Assembly (NCBI GenBank): GCA_023128455.1
Contig: JAGMDW010000043.1
Coordinates: 1-33,797 of the forward strand
Direction: 5' to 3'
DNA: 33,797 bases
DNA from: Desulfurellaceae bacterium
GTDB taxonomy: Bacteria; Campylobacterota_A; Desulfurellia; JAGGSF01
Shown here: one piece after another, positions 7,710 through 14,564 of the stretch
How positions within the stretch are numbered: position 1 is the stretch's first letter
Layout of the letters: every line of letters begins with the position of its first letter
The notes under the pieces: model-generated
Seen by the model: the letters and a program-made list of their open reading frames with translations, nothing else
The model's database searches: none
Told to the model about the DNA's origin: nothing
Position numbers and translations under genes: made by a program

Positions 7710-8756
7710 ATGAGAATTGCGCAGGTCTCGCCTCTCTATGAGAGTGTACCTCCAAAGTATTATGGAGGAACAGAAAGGGCTGTTTCTTATCTGGTAGAAG
7801 AACTGGTAAAAGGAGGACATGATATAACACTTTTTGCCAGTGGAGATTCTATCACTCACGCTCGCCTTATCTCTCCTTGTAAAAGATCTCTCAGATTGGA
7901 CGATAACTGCAAAGATAGAATGTGTTATCATGTTCTTATGGTTCAAGAGGTATTTGAGATGTCTTCTTATTTTGATATTATTCACTTCAATATTGACTAC
8001 ATCCAGTTTCCACTGGTAAGAATATGCAATACGCCGGCCGTTACCACCCTTCACGGAAGGCTGGATTTAAAAGAGTACTTACTCTTCTACCAAAATTTTA
8101 AAGACATACCTGTAATTTCTATTTCAAATAACCAAAGAAAACCTCTTCCCTGGCTCAACTGGCAGGGCACGGCATATCATGGACTGCCAAAAGATTTGTA
8201 CAGCTTCCATAAAAAACCTGGTGAATATTTGGCATTTCTGGGTAGGATATGTCCCGAAAAAAGAGTGGATAGGGCAATAGAGATTGCTGAAAAAGTGGGT
8301 ATGAAATTGAAAATTGCCGCAAAAGTAGATGAAGCCGATAAAGAGTATTTTGAGGATAAAATTAAACCACTGCTTAGAAACCCTTATGTGGAATTTATAG
8401 GTGAAATAGGAGAAAAGGAAAAAAATGAATTCTTAGGAAATGCTTATGCGCTAATTTTTCCCATTGATTGGCCTGAGCCTTTTGGTTTGGTTATGATAGA
8501 ATCCTTAGCCTGTGGTACACCGGTAATTGCCTGGAGATGTGGTTCCGTGCCTGAGGTGATACAAAACGGAGTTACAGGATTTATAGTAGAAAATATAAAA
8601 GATGCAGTGAAAGCAGTGAAAAAAACATCAGGCTTGAATCGCGAAGACTGCAGAAAGGCATTTGAAGAAAGATTCACAACTTCCCGCATGGCAAGAGATT
8701 ATCTTAAAATTTACAGAAAAATGGTTGCGAGAAAGCCCGTCTTGAAAGCAGTGTAA
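7710..8756 (+). CDS. Family 4 glycosyltransferase (GT-B fold)
   Basis: 348 residues. The N-terminal Rossmann half starts MRIAQVSPLYESVPPKYYGG with the glycine-rich loop TERAVSYLVEEL and has DIIHFNID and TLHGR. The C-terminal half has FLGRICPEKRVDRAIEIAEK and the donor-binding signature PEPFGLVMIESLACGTPVIA followed by GSVPEVIQNGVTGF. These identify the GT4 group, in which the two Glu of the EX7E-like signature hold the nucleotide sugar. A GGAG site lies 9 nt before the ATG. The gene follows the GH65 gene after a 183-nt gap, so it may have its own promoter. It might make the disaccharide degraded by GH65 or an unrelated polysaccharide; the sequence does not decide. Confidence 0.9.
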   Translation: MRIAQVSPLYESVPPKYYGGTERAVSYLVEELVKGGHDITLFASGDSITHARLISPCKRSLRLDDNCKDRMCYHVLMVQEVFEMSSYFDIIHFNIDYIQFPLVRICNTPAVTTLHGRLDLKEYLLFYQNFKDIPVISISNNQRKPLPWLNWQGTAYHGLPKDLYSFHKKPGEYLAFLGRICPEKRVDRAIEIAEKVGMKLKIAAKVDEADKEYFEDKIKPLLRNPYVEFIGEIGEKEKNEFLGNAYALIFPIDWPEPFGLVMIESLACGTPVIAWRCGSVPEVIQNGVTGFIVENIKDAVKAVKKTSGLNREDCRKAFEERFTTSRMARDYLKIYRKMVARKPVLKAV

Positions 8757-8939
8757 GCAGAAAGAGTGGCGGATTCTAATTCTATAGTCTATAAGTATAG
8801 TAAAGCTATAATCGAATGTTGTGGATGAGTAAAAAGTAGCATATTCTTCTTCTGTTAGACTAAATAAAAACATTAGAAAAAAAGTAGGATACGCTACATG
8901 AAAAATACTACAGAAAGACAAGGCAAAGTCCAGAGGAAG

Positions 8940-9050
8940 CTGTTTGCCGTTTCCTGGAAATGCTAAATCACCTTTCTTTTCATGCTCTTTTTTCCATTCC
9001 GCCAGCATTTGGTAATTGATACCAAGATCCTTAGATAATTGATAATATTT
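8940..9050 (-). pseudogene. Remnant of an IS3-type transposase OrfA
   Basis: On the minus strand about 37 residues resemble the helix-turn-helix/coiled part of IS3-family OrfA: QLSKDLGINYQML followed by AEWKKEHEKKGDLAFPGNG. The AFPGNG end before the coiled coil is highly characteristic of these proteins. The frame has a stop immediately upstream (9051-9053) and loses similarity after GKQ, and no OrfB or terminal repeats are visible. It is therefore a decayed fragment. It sits in the 384-nt gap between the GT4 gene and gadC; the rest of that gap (8757-8939) shows no gene I can support. Confidence 0.65.
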
Positions 9051-9063
9051 TTATAGAATGTTT

Positions 9064-9103
9064 TTGGCGAATAGTAAGATATATGGTAAATAGTAGTATT
9101 TAC
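9064..9103 (+). promoter_or_regulatory. gadC promoter with an inverted repeat over the -10/start
   Basis: TTGGCG (9064-9069), 17 nt, TAAATA (9087-9092). A perfect 7-bp inverted repeat, GTAAATA and TATTTAC around a 4-nt loop (9086-9103), covers the -10 box and the predicted transcription start. This is a good position for a repressor operator. The regulator is not identifiable here. Confidence 0.4.
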
Positions 9104-9140
9104 TTCAAGTGTAATATACTCTCAGTAAAGGGAGGAGGCT

Positions 9141-10571
9141 ATGGCAGAAGAGAATACTAAGCAGAGACATTACATAAGCACATTCGTACTTGCTATGATG
9201 AATGTCGCTTGTGTAATGAGTTTAAGGGGTTTGCCGATGATGGCAAAAGAAGGGCTGACCATGTTCTTTTATCTTGCATTTGCCGCATTATTGTTTCTTG
9301 TTCCGGTTTCTCTTATTTCGGCAGAATTAGCCAGTGGATGGCCGCAAGGAGGCGGTGTATACAGGTGGGTAAGAGAGGCATTTGGGTCTCGCTGGGGTTT
9401 TACTGCGATATGGCTTCAATGGATACAGAATGTTATATGGTACCCTACTGTTTTGGCATTCGCTGCAGGAGCATTGTCATATTTTTTTATAAACCCAGCT
9501 CTTGATACCAACAAAACATTTAACATTGCGGTTATTCTCATAGTCTATTGGGGAGCGACATTTATGAATTTTCGCGGAATGAAAACAACCGGGCGGCTTA
9601 CTACGATAGGATTATTGGCGGGAACGATATTTCCGGCGGTTCTTATTATTGCTTTGGGTATTCTCTGGATTGTTACAGGAAATCCTGTACAGCTTAACAC
9701 AGCCAGCGGTAATTTTCTACCAAATTTTGCAGATTTCAGCAGTGTAGCATTTCTGGGAGGTATTGTCCTTTTGTTTGCCGGGATGGAGGTAGGTGCTGTG
9801 CATGTCAGGGAACTGCGGAATCCAAAAGTACAGTATACAAAAGCAGTGTTTTTGGCAATGCTTATAATTGTAGTGGTGTTTGTATTGGGTTCCCTGTCTG
9901 TTGCCGTAGTTATCCCGGAAAAAAGCATAAGCCTTACAGCTGGAATTATGCAGGGGTTTAAGGAACTGTTAGATAAATTCAGTATGGGCTGGTTTCTTCC
10001 GATAATGGGATTGTTGGTTGCCTTCGGGGCAGTTGGCGGCGTAATTGCATGGATAGCCGGACCAAGTAAGGGGTTACTTGCTACCGCCAAAGATGGCGAC
10101 CTTCCTCCGTTTTTGCAATATACTAATAAACATGGTGTGCAAACTCATATACTGTGGATACAGGGCGCAATCGTTACTATTATCTCGCTTGTTTATCTTT
10201 TAATGCCCACCATAAGCAGCGCCTTCTTTATTTTAACCGCACTCACAGCAATGCTGTATATTATAATGTACATTTTATTATATGTATCTGCCATAAAATT
10301 GCGGTATTCACAGCCGGATGTCCACCGCACCTATAAAGTTCCGGGAGGTAATTTCGGTATGTGGATAGTGGCTGGTATCGGTATGCTGGCAGTTGTCTTT
10401 GCTATGATTGTTGGTTTTTTCCCTCCATCACAACTTACAGTCGGAAGTCCGACATTTTATGTTTCGTTTTTGATTGTTGGGGTAATCATCTTTGTTGGTG
10501 CACCCTTAATTATTAACGGGTTAAAGCGTCCAGAATGGATGCCGAAAGAAAATAGCCAAACGGAAGAGTAA
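9141..10571 (+). CDS. gadC: Glutamate:GABA antiporter GadC-like (APC superfamily)
   Basis: A 476-residue transporter with about 12 hydrophobic segments. The start of TM1, FVLAMMNVACVMSLRGLPMMA, and the WPQGGGVYRWVREAFGSRWG region after TM2 are typical of the GadC branch of amino-acid/polyamine/organocation antiporters. FAGMEVGAVHVRELRNP in the centre (TM6 and beyond) and the following GadB gene support glutamate/GABA exchange, which exports the proton-consuming product of decarboxylation. The tail after the last helix is only about 20 residues. E. coli GadC (511 residues) has a longer cytoplasmic C-plug there that closes the channel at neutral pH. GGGAGGAGG precedes the ATG. Base composition is visibly richer in G+C than in neighbouring operons. 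Confidence 0.9.
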   Translation: MAEENTKQRHYISTFVLAMMNVACVMSLRGLPMMAKEGLTMFFYLAFAALLFLVPVSLISAELASGWPQGGGVYRWVREAFGSRWGFTAIWLQWIQNVIWYPTVLAFAAGALSYFFINPALDTNKTFNIAVILIVYWGATFMNFRGMKTTGRLTTIGLLAGTIFPAVLIIALGILWIVTGNPVQLNTASGNFLPNFADFSSVAFLGGIVLLFAGMEVGAVHVRELRNPKVQYTKAVFLAMLIIVVVFVLGSLSVAVVIPEKSISLTAGIMQGFKELLDKFSMGWFLPIMGLLVAFGAVGGVIAWIAGPSKGLLATAKDGDLPPFLQYTNKHGVQTHILWIQGAIVTIISLVYLLMPTISSAFFILTALTAMLYIIMYILLYVSAIKLRYSQPDVHRTYKVPGGNFGMWIVAGIGMLAVVFAMIVGFFPPSQLTVGSPTFYVSFLIVGVIIFVGAPLIINGLKRPEWMPKENSQTEE

Positions 10572-10623
10572 GCCTCATTAGAGGAATCTCCAACGGGGGT
10601 AAATTTTAAAAAAGGAGGTAATT

Positions 10624-12027
10624 ATGATTCACAAAAAAGTAAAATTAGAAGAGTTGGAGACATCTGACAAAGTATTAACACCGACCTATGCCTCAAGAGA
10701 ACTTAGTACTGCAGTTCCTAAATATGAAATGCCGGAAAACGAGATGCTTCCCAGAACGGCTTACAATATCATCCATGATGAACTTATGCTGGATGGGAAT
10801 TCAAGACTCAATCTCGCCACCTTCGTAACCACATGGATGGAGCCAGAGGCCAGACAGCTTATGGCTGAGACTTTTGATAAGAATATGATTGATAAAGATG
10901 AATATCCTCAGACAGCCGAAGTTGAGATGCGTTGTGTCAATATATTATCTAATTTGTACAATGCTCCCCATGAGGGTAATGCTGCCGGATGTTCAACAAT
11001 TGGCTCCAGTGAAGCGACTATGCTCGGCGGAATGGCACTCAAATGGAAATGGCGGGAACGCATGAAGGCAAAAGGAAAGGCAGGCGATAAACCTAATATG
11101 GTAATGGGAATAGATGTTCAAATCTGCTGGGAGAAATTCTGCCGTTATTGGGATATCGAGCCGCGTTTTGTTTCTATGGAACATGGTCGTTATACAATTG
11201 ATTCGGAAAGAACTCTTGAGCTTGTAGACGAAAACACCATAGGTGTGGTTGCGATTATGGGAACTACATTTACAGGTCAGTACGAACCAGTTGAGAAGCT
11301 TAATAATGCTCTGGATGAACTTAATGCAAAGACTGGCTGGGATGTTCCTATACATGTTGATGCGGCAAGTGGAGGTTTTGTAACCCCTTTTATTCAACCG
11401 GACATAAAATGGGATTTTCGCCTTAAGTGGGTGAAATCTATAAATGTATCCGGCCATAAATATGGTTTGGTTTTTCCGGGAGTTGGCTGGATCATATGGC
11501 GCGATTGGGAGGAACTACCGAAAGATTTGATATTTTATGTTAATTACTTAGGTGGTGACATGCCTACATTTGCGTTAAATTTTTCGCGTCCCGGCAATCA
11601 GATCGTTGCTCAATATTATAACTTTCTGCGATTAGGACGAGAAGGATATACACGCATTATGAAAACGCTGCATGAGACGGTAAAGTATCTATCGGGAAAG
11701 GTTGCTAAATTAGGACCATTTGAATTACTCACTGACGGCAGCGATATTCCTGTATTTGCCTTTAAGCTGAAGAAAGAAACGAATTTTACTGTATTTGATG
11801 TTTCAGAAAGGCTACGCCACCGAGGCTGGCTGGTTCCTGCTTATACCTTACCCAAGAACGCGGAGGATATCGCGGTATTGCGTATTGTGGTAAAGGAAGG
11901 TTTCAGCAGAGACATGGCTGACCTCCTTCTGGATGATTTGAAACGCATATTGAAATATTTTGAGAAACAACCGGGACATAAACCAACCAGGCCGAAGAAA
12001 CGCGATAAATATAGAAGACACTGTTAG
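10624..12027 (+). CDS. gadB: Glutamate decarboxylase GadB
   Basis: A PLP enzyme converting glutamate to GABA and CO2 while consuming a proton. The 467-residue protein matches bacterial and plant GADs closely. LNLATFVTTWMEPEA lies near the N-terminus, GCSTIGSSEATMLGGMALKW binds PLP phosphate, IHVDAASGGFVTPF holds the PLP Asp, and NVSGHKYGLVFPG contains the Schiff-base Lys279. The penultimate residue is His (final residues RRHC). In E. coli GadB the penultimate His465 forms an inactivating adduct with PLP at neutral pH, so a similar pH latch is plausible. AAAGGAGG lies before the ATG. It follows gadC by 52 nt in one operon for glutamate-dependent acid resistance. Confidence 0.96.
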   Translation: MIHKKVKLEELETSDKVLTPTYASRELSTAVPKYEMPENEMLPRTAYNIIHDELMLDGNSRLNLATFVTTWMEPEARQLMAETFDKNMIDKDEYPQTAEVEMRCVNILSNLYNAPHEGNAAGCSTIGSSEATMLGGMALKWKWRERMKAKGKAGDKPNMVMGIDVQICWEKFCRYWDIEPRFVSMEHGRYTIDSERTLELVDENTIGVVAIMGTTFTGQYEPVEKLNNALDELNAKTGWDVPIHVDAASGGFVTPFIQPDIKWDFRLKWVKSINVSGHKYGLVFPGVGWIIWRDWEELPKDLIFYVNYLGGDMPTFALNFSRPGNQIVAQYYNFLRLGREGYTRIMKTLHETVKYLSGKVAKLGPFELLTDGSDIPVFAFKLKKETNFTVFDVSERLRHRGWLVPAYTLPKNAEDIAVLRIVVKEGFSRDMADLLLDDLKRILKYFEKQPGHKPTRPKKRDKYRRHC

Positions 12028-12068
12028 GGTTTGAAAAAGTTTATTACATATAGTAGGGTTAGTGCCCC

Positions 12069-12086
12069 CGCGGCAAGCCGCGTTTT
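12069..12086 (+). terminator. Short GC-rich terminator downstream of gadB
   Basis: CGCGG-CAAG-CCGCG followed immediately by TTTT, 41 nt after the gadB stop. The stem is short but entirely G-C, and the T run is only four long, so termination may be partial. Confidence 0.45.
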
Positions 12087-12087
12087 G

Positions 12088-12240
12088 TTATTCCGCACTT
12101 GATGCGGAATCTGGATTTCCGCATTCGCGGGAATGACAGAGGGAATGTCCCCCCGTACTTGACACGGTGGCGGGAATCTAAATTAAGATTCCAGATATTT
12201 TGCTAAAGCAGAATTCCGAAATGACATCTGGTAATAGCCC
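12088..12240. repeat. Cluster of REP-like imperfect palindromes
   Basis: This gene-free stretch consists of GC-rich inverted repeats unlike the AT-rich surroundings. ATTCCGCA and TGCGGAAT pair around CTTGA (12090-12110). CCGT and ACGG pair around ACTTGAC (12153-12167), sharing the ACTTGA loop. GAATCT and AGATTC pair (12174-12191). GCGGGAATGACA-type segments resemble the widespread intergenic REP/BIME-like elements of many Gram-negative genomes. Family membership cannot be confirmed without other copies. Confidence 0.55.
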
Positions 12241-12265
12241 GCTGCTTGCGGTGGATTTATTTATT

Positions 12266-12373
12266 CGTTTTGACAACTCTCGTAGAGAGTTGCAAAAAAA
12301 CGAAGTTTTCCTTGACAAGTGCTTACAACACTTGCAAGCAACTTGACAACTACTTTAGTAGTTGCAAGGAAAA
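12266..12373 (+). repeat. Three consecutive hairpins with conserved ends and covarying stems, upstream of the trp promoter
   Basis: Three units begin TTGACAA and end TTGCAA but have different, still complementary stems: CAACTCTC/GAGAGTTG (12274-12292), CAAGTG/CACTTG (12316-12334) and CAACTAC/GTAGTTG (12347-12364). Units two and three are themselves enclosed by a perfect 9-bp inverted repeat, TTTTCCTTG (from about 12306) and CAAGGAAAA (ending 12373), which could fold into a three-way junction. TTTTCCTTGACAA recurs at the trp promoter -35 box. No protein-coding gene is supported here. Confidence 0.6.
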
Positions 12374-12390
12374 TAACAAGGTCATTTTCC

Positions 12391-12418
12391 TTGACAATAA
12401 ACATAAAATATATATCTT
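12391..12418 (+). promoter_or_regulatory. trp operon promoter
   Basis: A perfect -35 box TTGACA (12391-12396), 16 nt, then TATCTT (12413-12418). The -10 ends 7 nt before the ATG of the leader peptide, so the leader peptide would be translated from a leaderless mRNA. No TrpR operator with CTAG half sites is visible. Confidence 0.6.
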
Positions 12419-12425
12419 TATACCC

Positions 12426-12479
12426 ATGAAAATGATATTTAAGGTTTGGTGGTGGGCAGTTAAACCTGCTCGCCGGTAA
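12426..12479 (+). CDS. trpL: trp operon leader peptide with three consecutive Trp codons
   Basis: A 17-codon ORF, MKMIFKVWWWAVKPARR, lies 125 nt upstream of trpE. Codons 8-10 (12447-12455) are TGG TGG TGG. Three adjacent Trp codons in so short a peptide, just before a nested set of hairpins and an intrinsic terminator, is the hallmark of ribosome-mediated attenuation, as with E. coli TrpL (two adjacent Trp). No Shine-Dalgarno sequence is present; the promoter placement suggests initiation at the 5' end of the RNA. An in-frame ATG at 12432 is an alternative start. The peptide itself is expected to have no function beyond sensing charged tRNA-Trp. Confidence 0.85.
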   Translation: MKMIFKVWWWAVKPARR

Positions 12480-12591
12480 GTTTGAGATAAGTTTAACTCA
12501 AGCCGCTTGGCGCAGACAGGGAAAGGATGTCTGAGTCGGCGGCTATTTTTGTATGGGCTTGACGGCTTGGATGAGTCGTCAAGCCTTTTTT
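12458..12591 (+). promoter_or_regulatory. trp attenuator: competing 1:2, 2:3 and 3:4 RNA structures
   Basis: Segment 1, AGTTAAAC (12458-12465, just after the Trp codons), is perfectly complementary to GTTTAACT (12491-12498). Segment 2, TCAAGCCG (12498-12505), can instead pair with CGGCTTGG (12563-12570) or, over seven bases, with GGCTTGA (12556-12562). Either choice breaks the 5' arm of the terminator. The terminator (3:4) pairs GGCTTGACG (12556-12564) with CGTCAAGCC (12577-12585), followed by six T. A ribosome stalled at the Trp codons would cover segment 1, free segment 2 and let RNA polymerase read through. An additional hairpin, 12501-12544 (AGCCGC/GCGGCT with inner CAGACA/TGTCTG), is followed by ATTTTT and may be a second stop or pause signal. 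Confidence 0.85.
12556..12591 (+). terminator. Attenuator terminator before trpE
   Basis: A 9-bp perfect stem, GGCTTGACG/CGTCAAGCC, with a 12-nt loop, followed by TTTTTT at 12586-12591. It ends 13 nt before the trpE start codon, so it only makes sense as a conditional terminator. Confidence 0.88.
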
Positions 12592-12604
12592 GTTTGGAGG
12601 TTTT

Positions 12605-14017
12605 ATGTTGAATATGTCCGAAGGTGAATTTTTGGAATATCTAAAAAGTTTTGACATCGTCCCTTTATATGCAGATTTTCCTTGTGATACGGATACAGCT
12701 ATATCTATTTATTTAAAACTCAAAGATTATGGGGCCTGCTACCTTTTAGAGAGTGTAGAGAAAAGTAAAAGATGGGGCAGGTATTCTTTTATAGGATTTG
12801 ACAGATTGGAGACATTTTCCTTTAGCATTGGCGAAGATGAAAAGCCTTTATCTCTACTTAAAGATAGATATTTCTCCAAAAAAACACTCAAATTGAAGGA
12901 ATTGCCTCGTTTTTTTGGGGGTGGAGTGGGGTATATAGGATATGATTGTGCTTCTTTATGGAATAAGATTGCTTTACCTTCAGAAGACATCTATTCCCTG
13001 CCTGACCTTTGTCTTTTATTTACAAAGGCGGTTATCATATTTGATGATTTTCGTAAGACATTTCGCATAGTTTATGATGCAATGCAGCCTCAAGATTATG
13101 AAAAAGCAGAAAAGATGATAGATAAAATTCTGTCTCTCCTTCACCGTCCGTTTTCTTACGATGAGGGGGAAGGCAAATCTTTTCCTGTATCCACTTTACA
13201 CAGAGAAGCGTTTGAAGAGATGGTAAGAAAAGCAAAGAGGTATATAGAAGACGGCGAGATAATACAGTCTGTTTTGGCACATCACATTGTATGTTCAACA
13301 GATGTGTCTCCTTTTGATATCTATCGGACTTTAAGGAGGAGTAACCCCTCTCCTTATATGTTTTATATTGATTTTGATTCTTTTAAACTCATCGGTTCAT
13401 CTCCAGAAGTTCTGGTGAGATTGGAAGGAGAAACCATTGAAATCTCGCCTATTGCAGGTACTCGTCGCAGAGGCAAAACAAAAAAAGAAGATGAGAAATT
13501 GGAAAAAGAACTCCTTCAGGATGAGAAAGAAAAAGCTGAGCATTTGATGCTTGTTGATCTGGCAAGAAATGATGTGGGAAGAGTAGCGGAAGCAGGAACT
13601 GTAAAGGTAGAAAATTTCATGTATGTAGAGAAGTTTTCAAAGGTTATGCATATCGTTTCCGACATTAAAGCAAAAATAGAGAAAGATAAAGATATGTTTG
13701 ATCTATTTAGATCCTGCTTTCCCGCAGGAACGGTGTCCGGTGCACCAAAGGTGAGAGCGATGCAAATAATTGCAAGCTTAGAAAAAACAAGAAGAGGCCC
13801 TTATGCCGGTAGTGTGGGTTACTTTGGATATGATGGGAATATGGATATGTGTATCACCATACGCACCATTGTGTGGAAAGAAAATAAGGCATTTATTGGT
13901 GTGGGTGCGGGCATCGTTTATGATTCTCTCCCTCAAAGGGAATATGAAGAGACGATGGAGAAGGCATCCGCCTGCATCAATGCATTAGGAGAGGAAAATG
14001 ATATTAATGATAGATAA
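12605..14017 (+). CDS. trpE: Anthranilate synthase component I TrpE
   Basis: Makes anthranilate from chorismate with ammonia supplied by TrpG. 470 residues. The N-terminal domain holds CYLLESVEKSKRWGRYSFIG, whose LLES motif contributes to the tryptophan feedback site. The C-terminal chorismate-binding domain has IGSSPEVLVRLEG, ISPIAGTRRRGKTKKED, LVDLARNDVGRVAEAGTVKV, CFPAGTVSGAPKVRAMQII and IRTIVWKENKAFIGVGAGIV, all family signatures. The leader peptide and the following trp genes separate it from the homologous PabB. The ATG at 12605 follows GGAGG by 4 nt. The last 20 nt overlap trpG. Control is by attenuation and probably by feedback inhibition. Confidence 0.96.
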   Translation: MLNMSEGEFLEYLKSFDIVPLYADFPCDTDTAISIYLKLKDYGACYLLESVEKSKRWGRYSFIGFDRLETFSFSIGEDEKPLSLLKDRYFSKKTLKLKELPRFFGGGVGYIGYDCASLWNKIALPSEDIYSLPDLCLLFTKAVIIFDDFRKTFRIVYDAMQPQDYEKAEKMIDKILSLLHRPFSYDEGEGKSFPVSTLHREAFEEMVRKAKRYIEDGEIIQSVLAHHIVCSTDVSPFDIYRTLRRSNPSPYMFYIDFDSFKLIGSSPEVLVRLEGETIEISPIAGTRRRGKTKKEDEKLEKELLQDEKEKAEHLMLVDLARNDVGRVAEAGTVKVENFMYVEKFSKVMHIVSDIKAKIEKDKDMFDLFRSCFPAGTVSGAPKVRAMQIIASLEKTRRGPYAGSVGYFGYDGNMDMCITIRTIVWKENKAFIGVGAGIVYDSLPQREYEETMEKASACINALGEENDINDR

Positions 14018-14564
14018 TTATGATTCTTTTACTTACAACCTGGTTCATCTTTTAAAGGGAATGAAGAAAGGTGTGGATGTTATTTCCAACGATGAAAAAG
14101 ATTACATTCGGTGGGTAGAAAAAAGCGAAGCTGTATTCATCTCTCCCGGGCCTTCTGTGCCGGAGAATGCAGGCATTAGTGTGGATGTAGTGAGGAGGTT
14201 TTACAAAACAAAACCTATATTTGGGGTGTGCTTGGGTCATCAGGTAATTGTCTATAGCTTTGGAGGAAAGATTGTAAGAGCGAAGAGAATTGTGCATGGA
14301 AAGGCATCTCTTATCTATCATGCGGGTAAATACATTTTTAAAAATATTCCCTCTCCATTCAGTGCCGTCAGGTATCACTCTCTTTCTGTAAGCAGGGAGA
14401 ATTTTCCTTTAGAGTTGGAAATTTTAGCGGCGAGTGAAGATGAAGAGATTATGTCTATCAAGCATAGAAATTTTCCCGTGTATGGGGTGCAGTTTCACCC
14501 GGAGTCTATTCTTACAAAATATGGCGAAATGTTAATCTATAATTTTTTAGAGGAGGCAAAATAA
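13998..14564 (+). CDS. trpG: Anthranilate synthase component II (glutamine amidotransferase) TrpG
   Basis: A class I glutaminase delivering ammonia to TrpE. 188 residues starting MILMIDNYDSFTYNLVHLL, with ISPGPSVPENAG (oxyanion region), the nucleophile Cys78 in FGVCLGHQ, and the His-Glu pair in GVQFHPESI. It stands alone, unlike the TrpG-TrpD fusion of enteric bacteria. GGAGAGG precedes the ATG, within the end of trpE. Its TAA overlaps the trpD ATG by one base. The subunit could also serve folate synthesis (PabA role) if no other copy exists; that cannot be seen here. Confidence 0.95.
   Translation: MILMIDNYDSFTYNLVHLLKGMKKGVDVISNDEKDYIRWVEKSEAVFISPGPSVPENAGISVDVVRRFYKTKPIFGVCLGHQVIVYSFGGKIVRAKRIVHGKASLIYHAGKYIFKNIPSPFSAVRYHSLSVSRENFPLELEILAASEDEEIMSIKHRNFPVYGVQFHPESILTKYGEMLIYNFLEEAK

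Noticed and set aside
8628..9008. 126-codon minus-strand ORF as an intact gene
   Set aside because: Only its first ~23 residues plus upstream codons resemble transposase OrfA. The rest runs into the 3' end of the GT4 gene on the other strand, so it is a remnant.
9545..10090. 181-codon minus-strand ORF opposite gadC
   Set aside because: Shadow of the gadC reading frame; composition reflects reversed hydrophobic codons, with no start signals.
11458..11460. gadB as a tyrosine or other aromatic amino-acid decarboxylase
   Set aside because: The SGHKYG lysine context, LATFVTTWMEPEA and the adjacent gadC are specific to glutamate decarboxylase.
12266..12373. CRISPR array or integron attC sites
   Set aside because: There are only three units, the variable part is itself palindromic instead of a unique spacer, and there are no cas or integrase genes.
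12246..12479. 77-codon ORF that ends with the WWW sequence
   Set aside because: Its front part runs through the palindrome cluster and the trp promoter and has no ribosome site. Only the last 17 codons, after the promoter, make sense as the leader peptide.
12266..12604. T-box riboswitch, TRAP site or TrpR operator for trp control
   Set aside because: No T-box consensus, no run of (G/U)AG repeats and no CTAG-type operator. The leader peptide with Trp codons explains the terminator.
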